This document shows, piece by piece, positions 10,781 through 22,617 of a DNA stretch of 64,000 nt (positions are counted from its first letter, which is position 1; each line of letters opens with the position of its first letter). Location of the stretch: contig CM035417.1 in NCBI GenBank assembly GCA_020310875.1, positions 105,392,147 through 105,456,146 of the forward strand. Direction: 5' to 3'. The stretch comes from Ceratopteris richardii (lineage: Eukaryota; Streptophyta; Polypodiopsida; Polypodiales; Pteridaceae). The notes below the pieces were generated by a model that saw only the letters and a program-made list of their open reading frames with translations, was not told where the DNA came from and searched no databases. The position numbers and the translations under genes are program-made.

Positions 10781-13700
10781 AAAAACGTGGTTGTTTTTTA
10801 ATCTAATTTTTTAGTTGAATATAGTAATTAAGTTGGTAACAACGGAAGATATATTCTACTAAATCAAGAGTGATTCACCATGGATCTCTATGTTTTGGGG
10901 CTTGGAGGCCACAAAGAAAGATCTCAACAAGGAGATCGTAGGGGGGCTAGCAAACCCCTATTGAGGTTTAGGGGTAGCACCCTTGACCCAATGGTAAAGC
11001 AACTATTCCCTAAGATACACCAGATCCAACTAAGATGATTCACATATATTAGGCCAATTAGATCAATCTAAGTTGGTTAGAATCCGATCTAACCCTCATG
11101 GATTATAAATGGTAAATCCCCTTACAACCACGATTAGCTATCTATAACCCAATCTAAGTTATTCTAGGTTCCCTAAGCTCTTCATCTAACATTTTCCAAT
11201 ATCCCCATTTTAGATCCACACTAGGAGTGCATAGGTGGAAAAATCCATTGTTTTATCACTTGTTTAAGGAATTATTTTTTTGTAATATTTTTATCTACCA
11301 TAGTTGGAAATAATGAAATAAAGCTCATCTCTCTTACCAATTATCAATCCAAAAAGGCACTTGTTAACTTCATTAAGATTCAAACACCACATTTTCCAAG
11401 TGAAATTTACAAAAATGCAAGTGCACATGGGCACTAACATGGGAATCTACCTTCATTAGAACATAATAAATCAGCTCTATTTTAGCAACCAAGAGATGTA
11501 TTTAATAAAAATTTAATAAATTCAATAAGATACATGCAACATGAACATGCTAACTTGAAGGAACATAGGTTGAGACATCATCGAGCAATGTTTCTCACTT
11601 ATCAGCTAGATTTTTGGGTAACATTACTCTACCGAGGACATTATCTTACATGTGGAAGAAAAGAATTAAGCTACCCTATGATCATGAGTGTGTCCCATAG
11701 ATCTTATTCCAAGAATTTCTCACAAATGGTTATCTTACCTACACCTCAACTGTTTTAGTGGTGTTTCATAACGCTACTAGGGGTGAAACTTACCTCATAG
11801 AATCTAAGGCTAAAACATCAAGAAAAATATATAGCAAAAAATATGGCAAATAGTATATACCAATTTCAGTTTTTTTTGGGACTTATGGTTCCATATCCTT
11901 TCACATCCACTGGTGGTGTCTTCTGAATTCCTCCATTTTAAACATGAACCTACCTTAGAGGCATCAAATTAACTTTTCCGATCATTTGAATCATAGAAAA
12001 TTATTCACATTGACCATATGTTCCATTAAAGATTCCTACATTTTGTATTGTTAATTAGAGAGAACATGTAACCTTTTATTCAGCATATCAATTAGCTACG
12101 AACAGCGCAGATGGAGACGAAAGGGAAGCAATGGAATTTGGATCATTTACAAGACGGGTTTTTTCCATTCACAACTTAACAAATGCATCACTTCCTATGC
12201 ATTGAACTTTACTTCTACTCTACATTGGAGTCCTATTCAATTTTATGCAAATTGGGATTCTACACATTGATTGTTAATCCACCACCCATTTTATTTCATT
12301 CCTACCATATTTTAATTTTCCCTTTTATTCGTTTGACAAGTTCCCATAGTATTGTTTCATGTGTTGTCATAGAGATAAATTCAAGTTGAATAGTTGTGTG
12401 CACTATATATTGTTAGTGGACAGGGCTTGAACTTGCATGCATTGAACTGAAAAGTAAGGAAAGGTTCAACATTCGTCTTCTCAATGTAGATAAATTTACT
12501 TTATGGAATCACCAAATGATTTAGTGTTGATCTTTTCTAAATCATTTTGAAAGGTTATAATCCTATGTATAATCTCTTTAAAATCAATTAGTTTGCCTCA
12601 TAAGTTTCCACATGTTATATTTTCCCACTCCAAAAATTAAACCACAGATCATGGCACATGAGAGAGAGAGAGAGAGATCACATGAGACATAATTGTGCCA
12701 TGAACTCAAGCTATGCAACTAAATCAATCCACCAAGTATATTACCAACTACTTAGATTATTTGACATAATTAGACAGCCAATGTTCACATATTGGAGATG
12801 CAAAACAATTTCTAGTATCTTGTATTTGTAAGAGTGCTAGATGATGGAATCAAGTAACAATAGAAAAACACATCCCAACCCCCTTGTCATGCCTGAATAG
12901 CCTCACTCTGAGCGATATTCCTAGGAAAAGACTTCACTTTTAATGGCACTCCATAGAGGTACCGAACACAATAGTTTCACCAAGCAAGATTTGTTGCTAA
13001 GATAACTTCTTTCAAATTTCAGGCATTGTAACCGAAGTCCTCCAAATATTGCTGCAAGGGGCACCAGTAGAAAAGGTGGCATAGCACATTAAATTTCCTT
13101 AGGGATCACTTAAAAAAAGGATCAAAATATTTAGTCTCGTAGCCTTTACATTGTTACAAATCCCATGGCATAAGATCTTCCACAGTGATCCACTTCTTGT
13201 TTTCTATAAGCAGGTGCCAAAGGTATTGGAATTGAGGTTCCACCATAACTTGTAATGATGAACCTTCAATTTTTCAGCTATGGTTTGGATGTCAACCACT
13301 TTGTGCATGACATACAGCCAAATTTTCAAATGAATCTATAGAGTAAGCTCTGGATTTTCAGTTTTCAAGGGGGGAAAACATTAGGCCACTTTCATCAAGT
13401 CTCCTTGAGCATGTAACGTGCTAGAAAGATAAAAGGTAGCTATATCTATGTCCTCCAGTTAAGCATTGTGCAAGGAAAGATGAGGAAACTACTTAGAAGG
13501 TGATAATTGGACCACCTCTGCTTACTAAAATTCAATCCCCACCTTCTGATCCACCCCAATGTATTTTTGGTTTATGCCAGATATGCTACTTCCCAAACTG
13601 CAGTTTGTTCCAAAGGAATGAATGCAGGAGTATATACACCAATATGAATCCAGGGAAACCCCAAATTTATATAAAAAGAAAGTGCAATTGTAAGCTCATT

Positions 13701-14227
13701 GTAGTAAACCGCACGACTATATAGACATCAGCTCCTTCATGCATAGTATCAACTAAATTCTGTGACATCCCCACTAATGTCATCAGTGGCCAATAGTGCA
13801 TATAGTAGTAAGAATGTGGGCATGCTCACACACACACCCCCCACCCCCATGAGCACGAACTCAGAGGAAGTTTTACCAACTGACATGAATGCAGAAATAA
13901 TATTAATTTGAAAGCCCAAAACAGATTATGCACATTAATTACTTTACAGTCTCATCTAACCATGCAATAGAGAGAACCACTTACACTCATCCCAAGAGTC
14001 AGATCAAACTGAATATATAGATGAGAAAATATAGGCTGAGATTCTGTCTCTGCGATTCACAGTTATCGAAACAGCGATTCATGAACTCCTTTTATGCTTT
14101 AAAACTTGACTTCATGGATATAGACAAAGCACAAAGCTTGCAAGGCCAAGCTCTCCAAGCTGGAGAGGCCAGATTAAGAAACAGATTTGACATAAGATCA
14201 CTGACCAGGCTAAATTGTGAGACTATC
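10781..14227. other. AT-rich stretch downstream of the YLMG2-like gene; no gene recognised
   Basis: No reading frame resembles a known protein, and I see no LTR ends or pol motifs. Only short simple repeats stand out: GA at 12660-12677 and a CA/C-rich run near 13829-13847. The part close to 14227 probably holds the 3' untranslated region of the minus-strand gene; I could not place a poly(A) site. Confidence 0.5.
12660..12677. repeat. GA microsatellite
   Basis: About nine uninterrupted GA units. Confidence 0.9.
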
Positions 14228-14495
14228 TTATGATGATAACCGAGCTCCTTTTCTTGCTTCTGCTATTGCAGCTAATCTTCTCATCCATGCTCTCTGGGAG
14301 TGCGTCGAATCTGAAAGTTTCCTGTCATCACCCACCCCAGTAGCCTTTGATGTTGATAGCTCAGCTGGTAGTGCCGCAGCAGAGTTAGTAAAAACATTTA
14401 GGACCAGAAAAGCCAGTATAGGAGAAAGATCGATAGTTCCTCCTAGGGGTGGTATTATACCCCTGAATATGTTGAGATACGGATCGCAGAGTGTG
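14228..14495 (-). CDS. YLMG2: YLMG2-like exon 3 (268 nt, with stop)
   Basis: The acceptor TTTTTTGCAG is followed by CDPYLNIFRGIIPPLGG, the most conserved YGGT motif. After the second helix comes a basic 40-residue tail, then TAA at 14228-14230. Confidence 0.93.
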
Positions 14496-17400
14496 CTGCA
14501 AAAAATAAATAAAGTTTCCTATCTTGAGTATGAAATTTAAACCGAGTGAACATAAAATTATAAATATATGCAAAAATATACATGAGCATGCAATACTAAA
14601 GAATGTGCACCCTTGCACCTAAAAAATAATTAAAACGCGCATACAACCAAAAAAATCTGTCTGCATCCACACGCACAGCCCTTATAGAGCATGGACATCT
14701 ATGATTCTATGTCAATACGTAAATGTAATTCTTTGAAATAAAACTAATCACTAGTGGTTGCAACTTGGAAATCCTATGGAAAGCATCTTGTACCTCAATG
14801 GGTTGACAATAACTCTTGGAGGCTCTGGGAACCAGGTTAGGATCAACCTCACAATCAACATGGTGTTGTAGATGTTAAAGAAGTTCAGAAGTCCATTGGA
14901 GACCACCAGTGTTGCAACAGAATCACCTGGAAGAATAGCAGCAAAATTGTACGATGCAAGATTATGTTGTCTTGGTCCAGCAACTTGCATCTACAGGGAA
15001 AAAAAAAACTATCACCAAACTAAGAAAAAAATACATGAAAAGTTATTAGACTTAGCGAAGAGTTTGGAAAATAAAACCACAGAGAGGACTGGTAAAGATA
15101 GTAGCTTCAAATGCATATACATGGAGAGCTATCATGGCTGTAATGAAGCATGAAAGCCATACAGAAATATAAGAAAACAATCAATATCACAAAAACGACT
15201 CACACGTGATGATTAGAGTTTGTATTTGAATCACATAAACATGGAGAGCTATCATGGCTGTAATGAAGCATGAAAGCCATACAGAAATATAAGAAAACAA
15301 ATCAATATCACAAAAACGACTCACACTTGATGATTAGAGTTTGTATTTGAATCACATAAACAAACATTGCCATTTATGTTATGGCAAGAGTAAAATAACC
15401 TGTTGATAGTTATGATTTATATAAAGACGCCACAAACCTGCAAAAATCCTGTAAAAAAGTGCTCTTAGTTCATCATACATGTTGAGGGGAGAGAAAGTGC
15501 AGGAATAAGTGGTTAGTCGGAATTTTGCTAACTCTGATGTCGCTAGCTCGGACTTTGCTGCCGTATTTTGGTCAATCGGATATTTTAAAAAGAAACAGTT
15601 ATAAGTTAGTTAAGGTATGTTGTGTGAGAAGATCGTTATAATTTTGTTTGCGAAGATAAGTAAGGATAGAGGAAGCGTCTGAGGGAGACGAAAAGCCGAG
15701 AGAAGGGGAAAAGATTCTGTTCATGTATTTTGTGCAGGCTAAAAGTATTCAGACCTGACGTATTCTATCAGGCAGAGGCCGGAATTGTACTCTAGTCATG
15801 CCAAATATCTGTAATTTGAAGACAATCGTGCAGTAATACTTTCTTGTTCATTTGCGCCAGCTTGTATTGTTACTGTCTCTATACAAACTGTTCTAATCTT
15901 GCATTGTATTCATCTGAGTATGGTAAATCAGAAATTTGCTATCTGAGTATTTGCGCTGTTTGTGAGAAGATTTATGTGTTAGGATGTGTTCAGGAGAGAG
16001 AATTGTCTGAGGCAGTAGATATGTGTTTTTATACCCAAACAATACAGGCATTTCGGACCAAAGTCAACTGAAAACTTCATGAACTACCAAAAAAATAAAC
16101 AGATGGGATATGCTAATTTCAGCTCGAAATTTGCAAGATTCGAAGTGACAATGTTTCACACTAAATACTGAATTCCACTCCAAACCACCAGGATAGAAAC
16201 TGTATGAGAATGGTCATATGACTCCACATAATAAAGTTCACATAGTTTTACAGAAATGTTTCATAAACATGCAGAACAGATTATAATAAGAATGTGGACG
16301 TGTATAAATAATCATATAAATATGTATTCATATGCATGCGCTCAACGAGAGAGAGAGAGAGAGACTGCCAGGACGAAAGGCTATGAAGGTGCATTCCAAA
16401 CATCATGCATAGAGCGTAGCCCAGAAAAAATAGTCTTATGATCAGCCAGGCCAGACATTTATGCGCACCTCGTACATAAGCCAGAAAATGGATAGCGATA
16501 GGAATTCAAGAATGATTCCTTCAGCAAGGATCACAAGGAAATGTCAGAGAGGCATACCCATAATAAGGCAAACATAGCTGTTCTTTCATATATTAAGCTA
16601 CGAGTTTCATATACTGCCTTCTGTGTATGTGTAAACCATTTAAGAGAATTAACTAAGGAATTGTTGGAAAATGCCCTCTGGACCTCACAGAATGGACACA
16701 TGTTTTACTAGATTGCTTGAAAGGTGCAATCCAATCATGCCACAGAGAGAGAGAGAAAGAGAGATTTTACAGTTGAAAAAGGCTAACAAGACTGAGTAAT
16801 GGCACTACCTTTCAAATTTGAGCTAATTTGCATCCTTCATCAGAAAGACTCTTTACTCATTTGAGAATTTATAAAATCCATTTTCATAACAAAGCTACCA
16901 GTGTACGGACAAGAGAGAACCTACATAAAATCTTTGTTTTACCATGACTGAGTCAATAAGGACTTCTTAATGGGATTGAATCCTCTCCTATCATAACAAA
17001 TTATAACCGGATTGTTTTAGGTGTGACAGGCACAGGGAGAAGCTTGTTGGCAAGAAAACTTGGTTTAACATTAGCACAATCAAAACCTTGCTAAAGATGG
17101 ATAAGTTGAAGAGTCTCCAAAGCAGATGCAAGCAAGACACTGTCATCCGCTCCACATGGGATCCTTAGAAACACTAACTTTGTGTAGTTTGCAGAACTTG
17201 TAATAGTTGCCAACAAGCTCTTGAAAGAAACATGCAAGGGGGGCGTGGGGGGGGATTACGTGAAACGTGTAAGAAAAGGAAATTGGCACAAGCCACATCC
17301 ATACTCGAGAAACCCAAGAAAGAAGTAACGCGCATGGGTTTCACTTTCCAATAAGCTCCTCCTTTAATACAACTGGCAAATTCGCCAGTCAATGCATCAG

Positions 17401-17968
17401 ACACCCAATATAATGAAGGGCTGAGCTATTCCAAATAAACATGGATGAAATCTCTGTTCAAGCAGTATTTTCAAAGAACAAAGTCTTTACTTATATCCTT
17501 ACAATTCTATTTTTAATCCAAATAGAATGTGAATGGCGACTATCCTAGCTAGTAACCTTAAAGGGAGTTCATTTGACCCCGTGTGTGTGTGTGTCTGTGT
17601 GTGAAAGAGCGAGAGACGGAGTGAGTGTGAATGTGACAAACAGGTACTATAGATTTAATCTTACTTGCAGTGAGAACAGAAATCTATACCTGGCTCGGAC
17701 TATAAGTGGACAGCATTTGAGGAGGAAGAAGGAGAGAAAGGTGTGGATGTTTCTGCACAACTTCACGAACATTGATGAGGATGGAGTCTTTGAAGCTGTT
17801 CAACGCCTTCAAGAGGATAGAATGCAGGTGGTTTGCCGCGCGAAGACATCCATCAATATCCCTGCTCAAATTGGAAAACTTGGGAAGAGGAGGTAGGACT
17901 GGAACTGCGCAGCAGAGAGGTCCCTTTTGTGTTGATTCTTTCTTTCTGTCTATCTCGTTAGGCGCCAT
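14228..17968 (-). CDS. YLMG2: YLMG2-like YGGT-family plastid membrane protein; three exons, 247 aa
   Basis: Exons join as 17968-17690, 14990-14794 and 14495-14228 on the minus strand, 744 bases in all. Splice sites are CAG|GTATAG with CCCTGTAG|ATG, and GAG|GTACAAG with TTTTTTGCAG|C; both preserve frame. Exon 1 gives a poorly conserved N-terminus with VLPPLPKFSNLSRDIDG. Exon 2 carries the family signature NFAAILPGDSVATLVVSN and a membrane segment NIYNTMLIVRLILTWFPEPP. Exon 3 continues NPLS/TLCDPYLNIFRGIIPPLGGT, a second membrane segment SPILAFLVLNVF, and a basic tail ending ARLSS. Known family: YlmG/YGGT proteins are small plastid or cyanobacterial membrane proteins, and a role in plastid nucleoid distribution is reported for Arabidopsis YLMG1-1. 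The order and length (about 250 aa) fit YLMG2 best. The start ATG at 17968 has G at +4 and is the first in frame. Expression cannot be judged from sequence; all coding positions are open. Confidence 0.9.
14794..14990 (-). CDS. YLMG2: YLMG2-like exon 2 (197 nt)
   Basis: The acceptor follows a pyrimidine run (plus strand GGGAAAAAAAAAA) ending CTGTAG; the donor is GAG|GTACAAG. The exon encodes the ILPGDS signature and the first membrane helix, and ends in the middle of a Ser codon completed by exon 3. Confidence 0.93.
15121..15361. repeat. Near-perfect 120-bp tandem duplication in intron 1
   Basis: Two adjacent units start ATGGAGAGCTATCATGG at 15121 and 15241. By eye they differ by one inserted A and one C/T change, so the duplication is recent. 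Confidence 0.95.
16346..16364. repeat. GA microsatellite
   Basis: An uninterrupted GA run inside intron 1 of the YLMG2-like gene. Confidence 0.85.
16743..16764. repeat. GA-rich microsatellite
   Basis: GA repeats broken by one AA, inside intron 1. Confidence 0.8.
17580..17602. repeat. GT microsatellite
   Basis: GT repeats with one CT interruption, about 90 bp inside intron 1 from exon 1. Confidence 0.85.
17690..17968 (-). CDS. YLMG2: YLMG2-like exon 1 (93 codons, phase 0)
   Basis: It runs from ATG at 17968 to the donor CAG|GTATAG. The N-terminal region is hydrophilic, then proline-rich (VLPPLPKF), as expected ahead of the conserved core. A transit peptide is plausible but not clear-cut. Confidence 0.82.
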
Positions 17969-19833
17969 AGGTGCCCCTTTCTTCCTTGATTTTCCTTGCC
18001 CTTTTCCTTCAATCTGATATGCAGTTCAGTAGTCTCATGGAGTGCGGAATGCACAACCTTGTTGGATAAGGCAAGGAGCTTGCGTTTCGAGTTTCTAAAT
18101 GGTCTACTTATCAACCTCTCGATCTTTTTTAACGGATGAACCAATGCAAACAAACCTTGCTTTTAAAATGTTTTTAATTATTTGACAAAAAAGTATCATG
18201 TACAAAAAAACGAGAAGACGTGTTGAGGGTGCATGGTGTAATGCTAAACACTTTGGATCGTGCATTCAAAGTTGAAGGTTCGAAAACCCAGAGATGGGTC
18301 TCAACTTTCAAGTTAACCTATGAAAAGTGAAGGATAATGGGAGTCTTCACACTTGCTCTTTCAAGTAATGTAAAGGCCAAACCCCTCTCTTGTAAGAACT
18401 TTTTGTCAATGTGAGTAGTGAAGGTCTTCTCTTGCAAATTTCGTGCTCTTGCTTTCTTATGCATTTTCAGAATGATCAGTGTTTGATTCATGGTGTATGA
18501 CACTTGTTTGATGTTTACCAAATTGTTAACTAACATTAGATTGATCTTTTTTAGCTATTATGAGTGACTTACGATATGATTAGGTTATCATTACTTGTCG
18601 AAAAGGTTAAACCACTGACTTTTTGGCTTTATATAGAGTTTTAGAATGTTCTATTTGAAATCTTCTATTGTCCACTGTAGAGCTCTTCCATAGCTTTTGA
18701 AGAAACCATTACTCACTTGATTTGGAAAAATACTCAGTGAGATATGAGCATTTTAGTGAGTGGTTATTATTTTGAGATTCTTTGATAGAGCCCAATTTTC
18801 CTTTGCGGAAGAAAGTCTTCGACCATCAAAATTTTTGGTGATTTACTAATCAATTGTGTAGCATCTCTTCACGACTAGGTTCCCTCTTTGTGGTTGAAGG
18901 TGAAGTGATCAAATTACCGATTCCTAAATGTGGTTAGGTCCTATATCATGGCCGATTGTGGAGGGATGATTAGATCACAATATGGACTTGATGGTGATTA
19001 TAGATCTTGTGATCAGGTCTACTCTTGAGTGATCTAGTGTGGAGAGAATTTGGTGTCTGGATAAGATATCAATCCATCTCATTTGCCTACTACCTTTGTC
19101 TGCAACTACACAAAGATCTCTTCTTCATGAATTGATTGATTAGAGGTGTAGAAGCATGCAATTTACTGCATATCAGCACTTTTTGGCACTATTTCCATGG
19201 AGATGATGACTCCATCCATGTAGTTTTTGCATTGTGGATTTTTTGGTCTCCCTCTTGCAAGTACATCATGTCATGTGCTTTGCAAACTTTTGCTTGAAGG
19301 TAGGATCTTTATTTCTATGGCAAAAAGACCCTTAAACATTGCTCTTACCTCTGGGGATATGATTGTGTGATTGGATCAAGTTTTTTTTTTTTCATTTTGG
19401 TTCATTGGATTGTTTGTATGATAGGGTTAGGTTTTTCCCATGGGTTTTTGTTTTTACCTCATTGAATTCCTTCTAAAATGGGTGTATTGGCCAAAGCCAA
19501 TTACGATAAAGCTTCATCTCATCATGTATCACTTGAACATACCTCATTGATTATCAAGAAATAGAGTGGGAACTTCACCATGATACATCCCTCATAACCT
19601 ACGTATTTCTCCATCTCTCATCACCCATCCTAATCTACCATTCTTCATCATACCTTCATTGCCACAACTCATTATCCTTTCACTCTCATCATTTTTTATT
19701 TCTTCCAAACCTCATAGCCATAGCTCATCACATTTTCATATCTCTTCCCATCTTTTTCCTCCTCATTTCCATCAACTTCCCTTTGCTCATCACTTAAGCA
19801 GTCATATCTTGGGATCATTCCATCACACTCACA
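17969..19833. other. Upstream region of the YLMG2-like gene; promoter expected but not resolved
   Basis: This holds the 5' untranslated region and promoter of the minus-strand gene, then AT-rich sequence with a T12 run near 19381 and CT-rich sequence to 19833. I could not fix a TATA box or transcription start. A tRNA-like A/B-box pair occurs at 18230-18295. No coding match was found. Confidence 0.45.
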
Positions 19834-21873
19834 GAGCTTTCGCAAAAAGATCTACAACATTATCATGTGTTGGCACATAAACCAAGCTGATATCCCCAAC
19901 AGAGATTCTCTCCTTGACATAATGATAGTGCACCTCAATGTGCTTTGTGTGAGCATGGAACACTAGGTTCCTCACAACTTCCAGTTCTGACTATCACTAA
20001 AGATGATGGTGGCAGAAGATTGATGAACACCAAAATCAACCAAAAGGCATCTAAGCCACACACACTCAGCAGACGTGGTTGTGAAAGCTTCCCTATACTC
20101 ACCCCCACCCAACTAGAAGTAGCCATAATAGCTACTTCTTTCTAAACCAAGATATGCATGAGCTACCAAGCATAAAGCAAAAGCCACTAGTGAACACACA
20201 AGTATCATAACAACCAACCCAATTTGAATCAGAAAAACATGTAAATCCAGTAGTAATGATCCCCTTTGGGATAAAACAATATGGGTAGTCAGGTACCACT
20301 CAAGTAGCAAAAGATGCACTTAACCAGTTACCAATTCTAGACACTTGGGCAATGCATAAACTTGCTCATCCGAGAGACAACAAACTGAATATTAGGTCAA
20401 GTTATGCATAAGCAAATCAAGCATCCAGTAGCCTACTTATACAGAACAACATCAAATGCATCTCCACCATCATAAAGACTCAACCGTAAACCTTTTTCCA
20501 TGGGAATAACAATAAGTTTGCATTTTTTACAACCAAAATATTGCAATAATGTGTTAATATATTTTGTTTGATACAAAGCTATTCCCCCATCAACTTGCAA
20601 AAACTGAATGCCCAAATAATGATGCAAGCACCCGAAATTGGACATCTCAAAAAAGGCATGAAAATGAATCCTAAATTCAGCAATATGCTTCTAATATAGG
20701 ATCAGTGAGTAGCATATCATCAACATATACAACAATGATTAGAAGTAAATCATATCCACACTTAACATATAAAGTGCTCTCAGTTGGACGACCCTCAAAT
20801 CCATGTGCTAGCCCATCCAATTGTTTGAATTTTGTACTTCAATAAAAGAAACATGCTCATTATCATTGCATTACAATTTGATGCAAAAGAAGCATTATGA
20901 GAGCCTGAACAAGTAGGGTATGACAAAGGTGCATCTTATTTTCTATCTTTGAAAGTCTACACTAGCCATTTAGGCACAGTGTTTGCCTCTTCTATTTCAG
21001 TACTCTCATCAATAAGTACATCATGTAAATCTACATCAGAATTATGAATGATTTGCATCATCATTAAACATATAAAGACTGAGAAATTGCTTCACTAGGA
21101 CTGGCACTTAACGGTCCACTTATAAAAGGAGGCAACAAAGAGTCATACACATCCTTTGAGATAAAGATGTCTTCTTGGTACATGAAAGTAAGGGTTGAAT
21201 TGCATCCTCCACAAAAACAACATCATATCTAGCCAGAATGTGTTTAATATATGGATGATATAGATGATAGCCTTTCCTTTCATAACTATATCCTTATCAT
21301 CCAATTTTTTGCATTGTTGTTTTGACACTAATGCATATGCCAAATAACCAGAAAACACCCAGATGAGCAATAGATGACTTTCAACAATACTAAGCCTCAT
21401 ATGGAATGATAGACTCAATGCTTTGGTTGGATAACTATTAAGTACATATGTTGCACACATAACAAGCTCAAGTTAGAAGTTATGTGGTAAAGCCTGACTT
21501 TTGATATTTCCATGAGACTTATTCCTCCTCTTAACAACTTCATTCTATTAAGGTGTATTTGATGTTTTATCCCATGCTTAGCCATAAATGCATTAAAACT
21601 AGAAGACATATACTCCCCCCTCGATCAAAATGGATGGTGCCCATTTTACATGCCGATAGAGTTTTAGCCATAACCAAGAACTATTTAAAGCACATAAACG
21701 CTTCAAAATTTTCTTTCAATGAATAGCCCATGCATGCCTAGAAAATTCATCAATGAAAGTCACAACGTGTATGTAATTCCCAAATGAAGGTGTTTGGAGA
21801 GGAGCATAGATAGCACTATGAACAAGACACAGTTTTTGTGCAACTCTGACTTAACCATAATTGTGGAAGGAAT

Positions 21874-21971
21874 TCTAAGGAATTGAACTCACAACCTCCT
21901 GGTTAGGATTACTTCCTAATCCTCTCCCTTAGGGTGTAGTTCAACCATCTCCTATCTATCACTTTATTACA
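21874..21971 (-). repeat. TRIM left terminal repeat (98 bp)
   Basis: It matches 22520-22617 over its whole length, with only a few differences. Confidence 0.92.
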
Positions 21972-22505
21972 TTCTTCCCCCCTTGGTCAATCATTGTCCT
22001 CAATGATATGCTCTTGTATCCCTCTAGCCTCGGTGATTAGCCCCTTATCTCCCTAGGTACCCTTGAATTGATGTCCTCAACCTCGCACAGTTTCTTGAAC
22101 CTTATTCGCAACCTTGTTCTATTGAACCCTTGCTCTCAACCTTGGTGTCTTGAACCTTCTTGTTCGTAACCTTGGTGCCTTGAGCCCTTGTTCTCAACCT
22201 CAGTCTTGAACCTTGTTCTCACCCATGTTTGGTATCTTGAACCCTTAATCAAGTTCCACCCAAGGTTTCCCAAGGACTTCACACTTCCAAGATAGCTCAG
22301 TAGATTTGAAATTCCGTTCCAAGAGCTTTCCAACGGTATCTTGTATACCTCAATCTGACCTACGGATTGAGAGATACACTTGATTCTTTGTTGGGCTAAC
22401 TTGTGAAAGCGACGTGCGCTACTTTGTACCCTTTCATATAGAGGATGGCCAAGCGCCTATTTAGAGGCCATCAGGTCAATCCACCTTTCCCAAGCCTACT
22501 TCCTA

Positions 22506-22517
22506 GGCTCTAATACA
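22506..22517 (-). other. Primer binding site of the TRIM
   Basis: TGTATTAGAGCC on the minus strand lies two bases from the right terminal repeat, the same spacing as in the Copia elements nearby. Confidence 0.75.
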
Positions 22518-22519
22518 AA

Positions 22520-22617
22520 TGTAAGGAATTGAACTCACAACCTCTTGGTTAGGATTACTTCCTAATCCTCTCTCTTAGGGTGTAGTTCAACCATCTCCTA
22601 TCTATCACTTTATTACA
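22520..22617 (-). repeat. TRIM right terminal repeat (98 bp)
   Basis: It carries intact TGTAAGG...TTATTACA ends on the plus strand and is followed by the GGAAT target duplication. Confidence 0.92.

Larger units (their letters stand above)
14991..17689 (-). other. Intron 1 of the YLMG2-like gene (2,699 bp)
   Basis: The canonical GT...AG borders lie at 17689 and 14991. It contains a recent 120-bp tandem duplication (15121-15361), two GA tracts and a GT tract, but no recognisable transposon protein. Intron 2 (14496-14793, 298 bp) is small and ordinary. Confidence 0.8.
21874..22617 (-). mobile_element. TRIM (terminal-repeat retrotransposon in miniature), 744 bp, with target duplication
   Basis: Two 98-bp direct repeats (21874-21971 and 22520-22617) bound a 548-bp non-coding interior. 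Minus-strand ends are TGTAATAAAG and CCTTACA; the left copy's outer TG is mutated to TC on the plus strand. Two bases inside the right repeat is TGTATTAGAGCC, a diverged tRNA-Met primer site. Next to the left repeat is CTTCCCCCCTT-type sequence, a polypurine tract on the minus strand. GGAAT flanks both sides (21869-21873 and 22618-22622). It has no reading frame of note and must be mobilised in trans. Confidence 0.92.

Noticed and set aside
14021..14540. Two plus-strand open frames over the YLMG2-like gene
   Set aside because: They are antisense or flanking to exon 3, whose minus-strand translation carries the conserved family motif.
17174..17404. Minus-strand frame as an extra YLMG2 exon
   Set aside because: Exon 1 joins exon 2 in frame without it, it lacks a convincing donor, and the sequence does not resemble the family.
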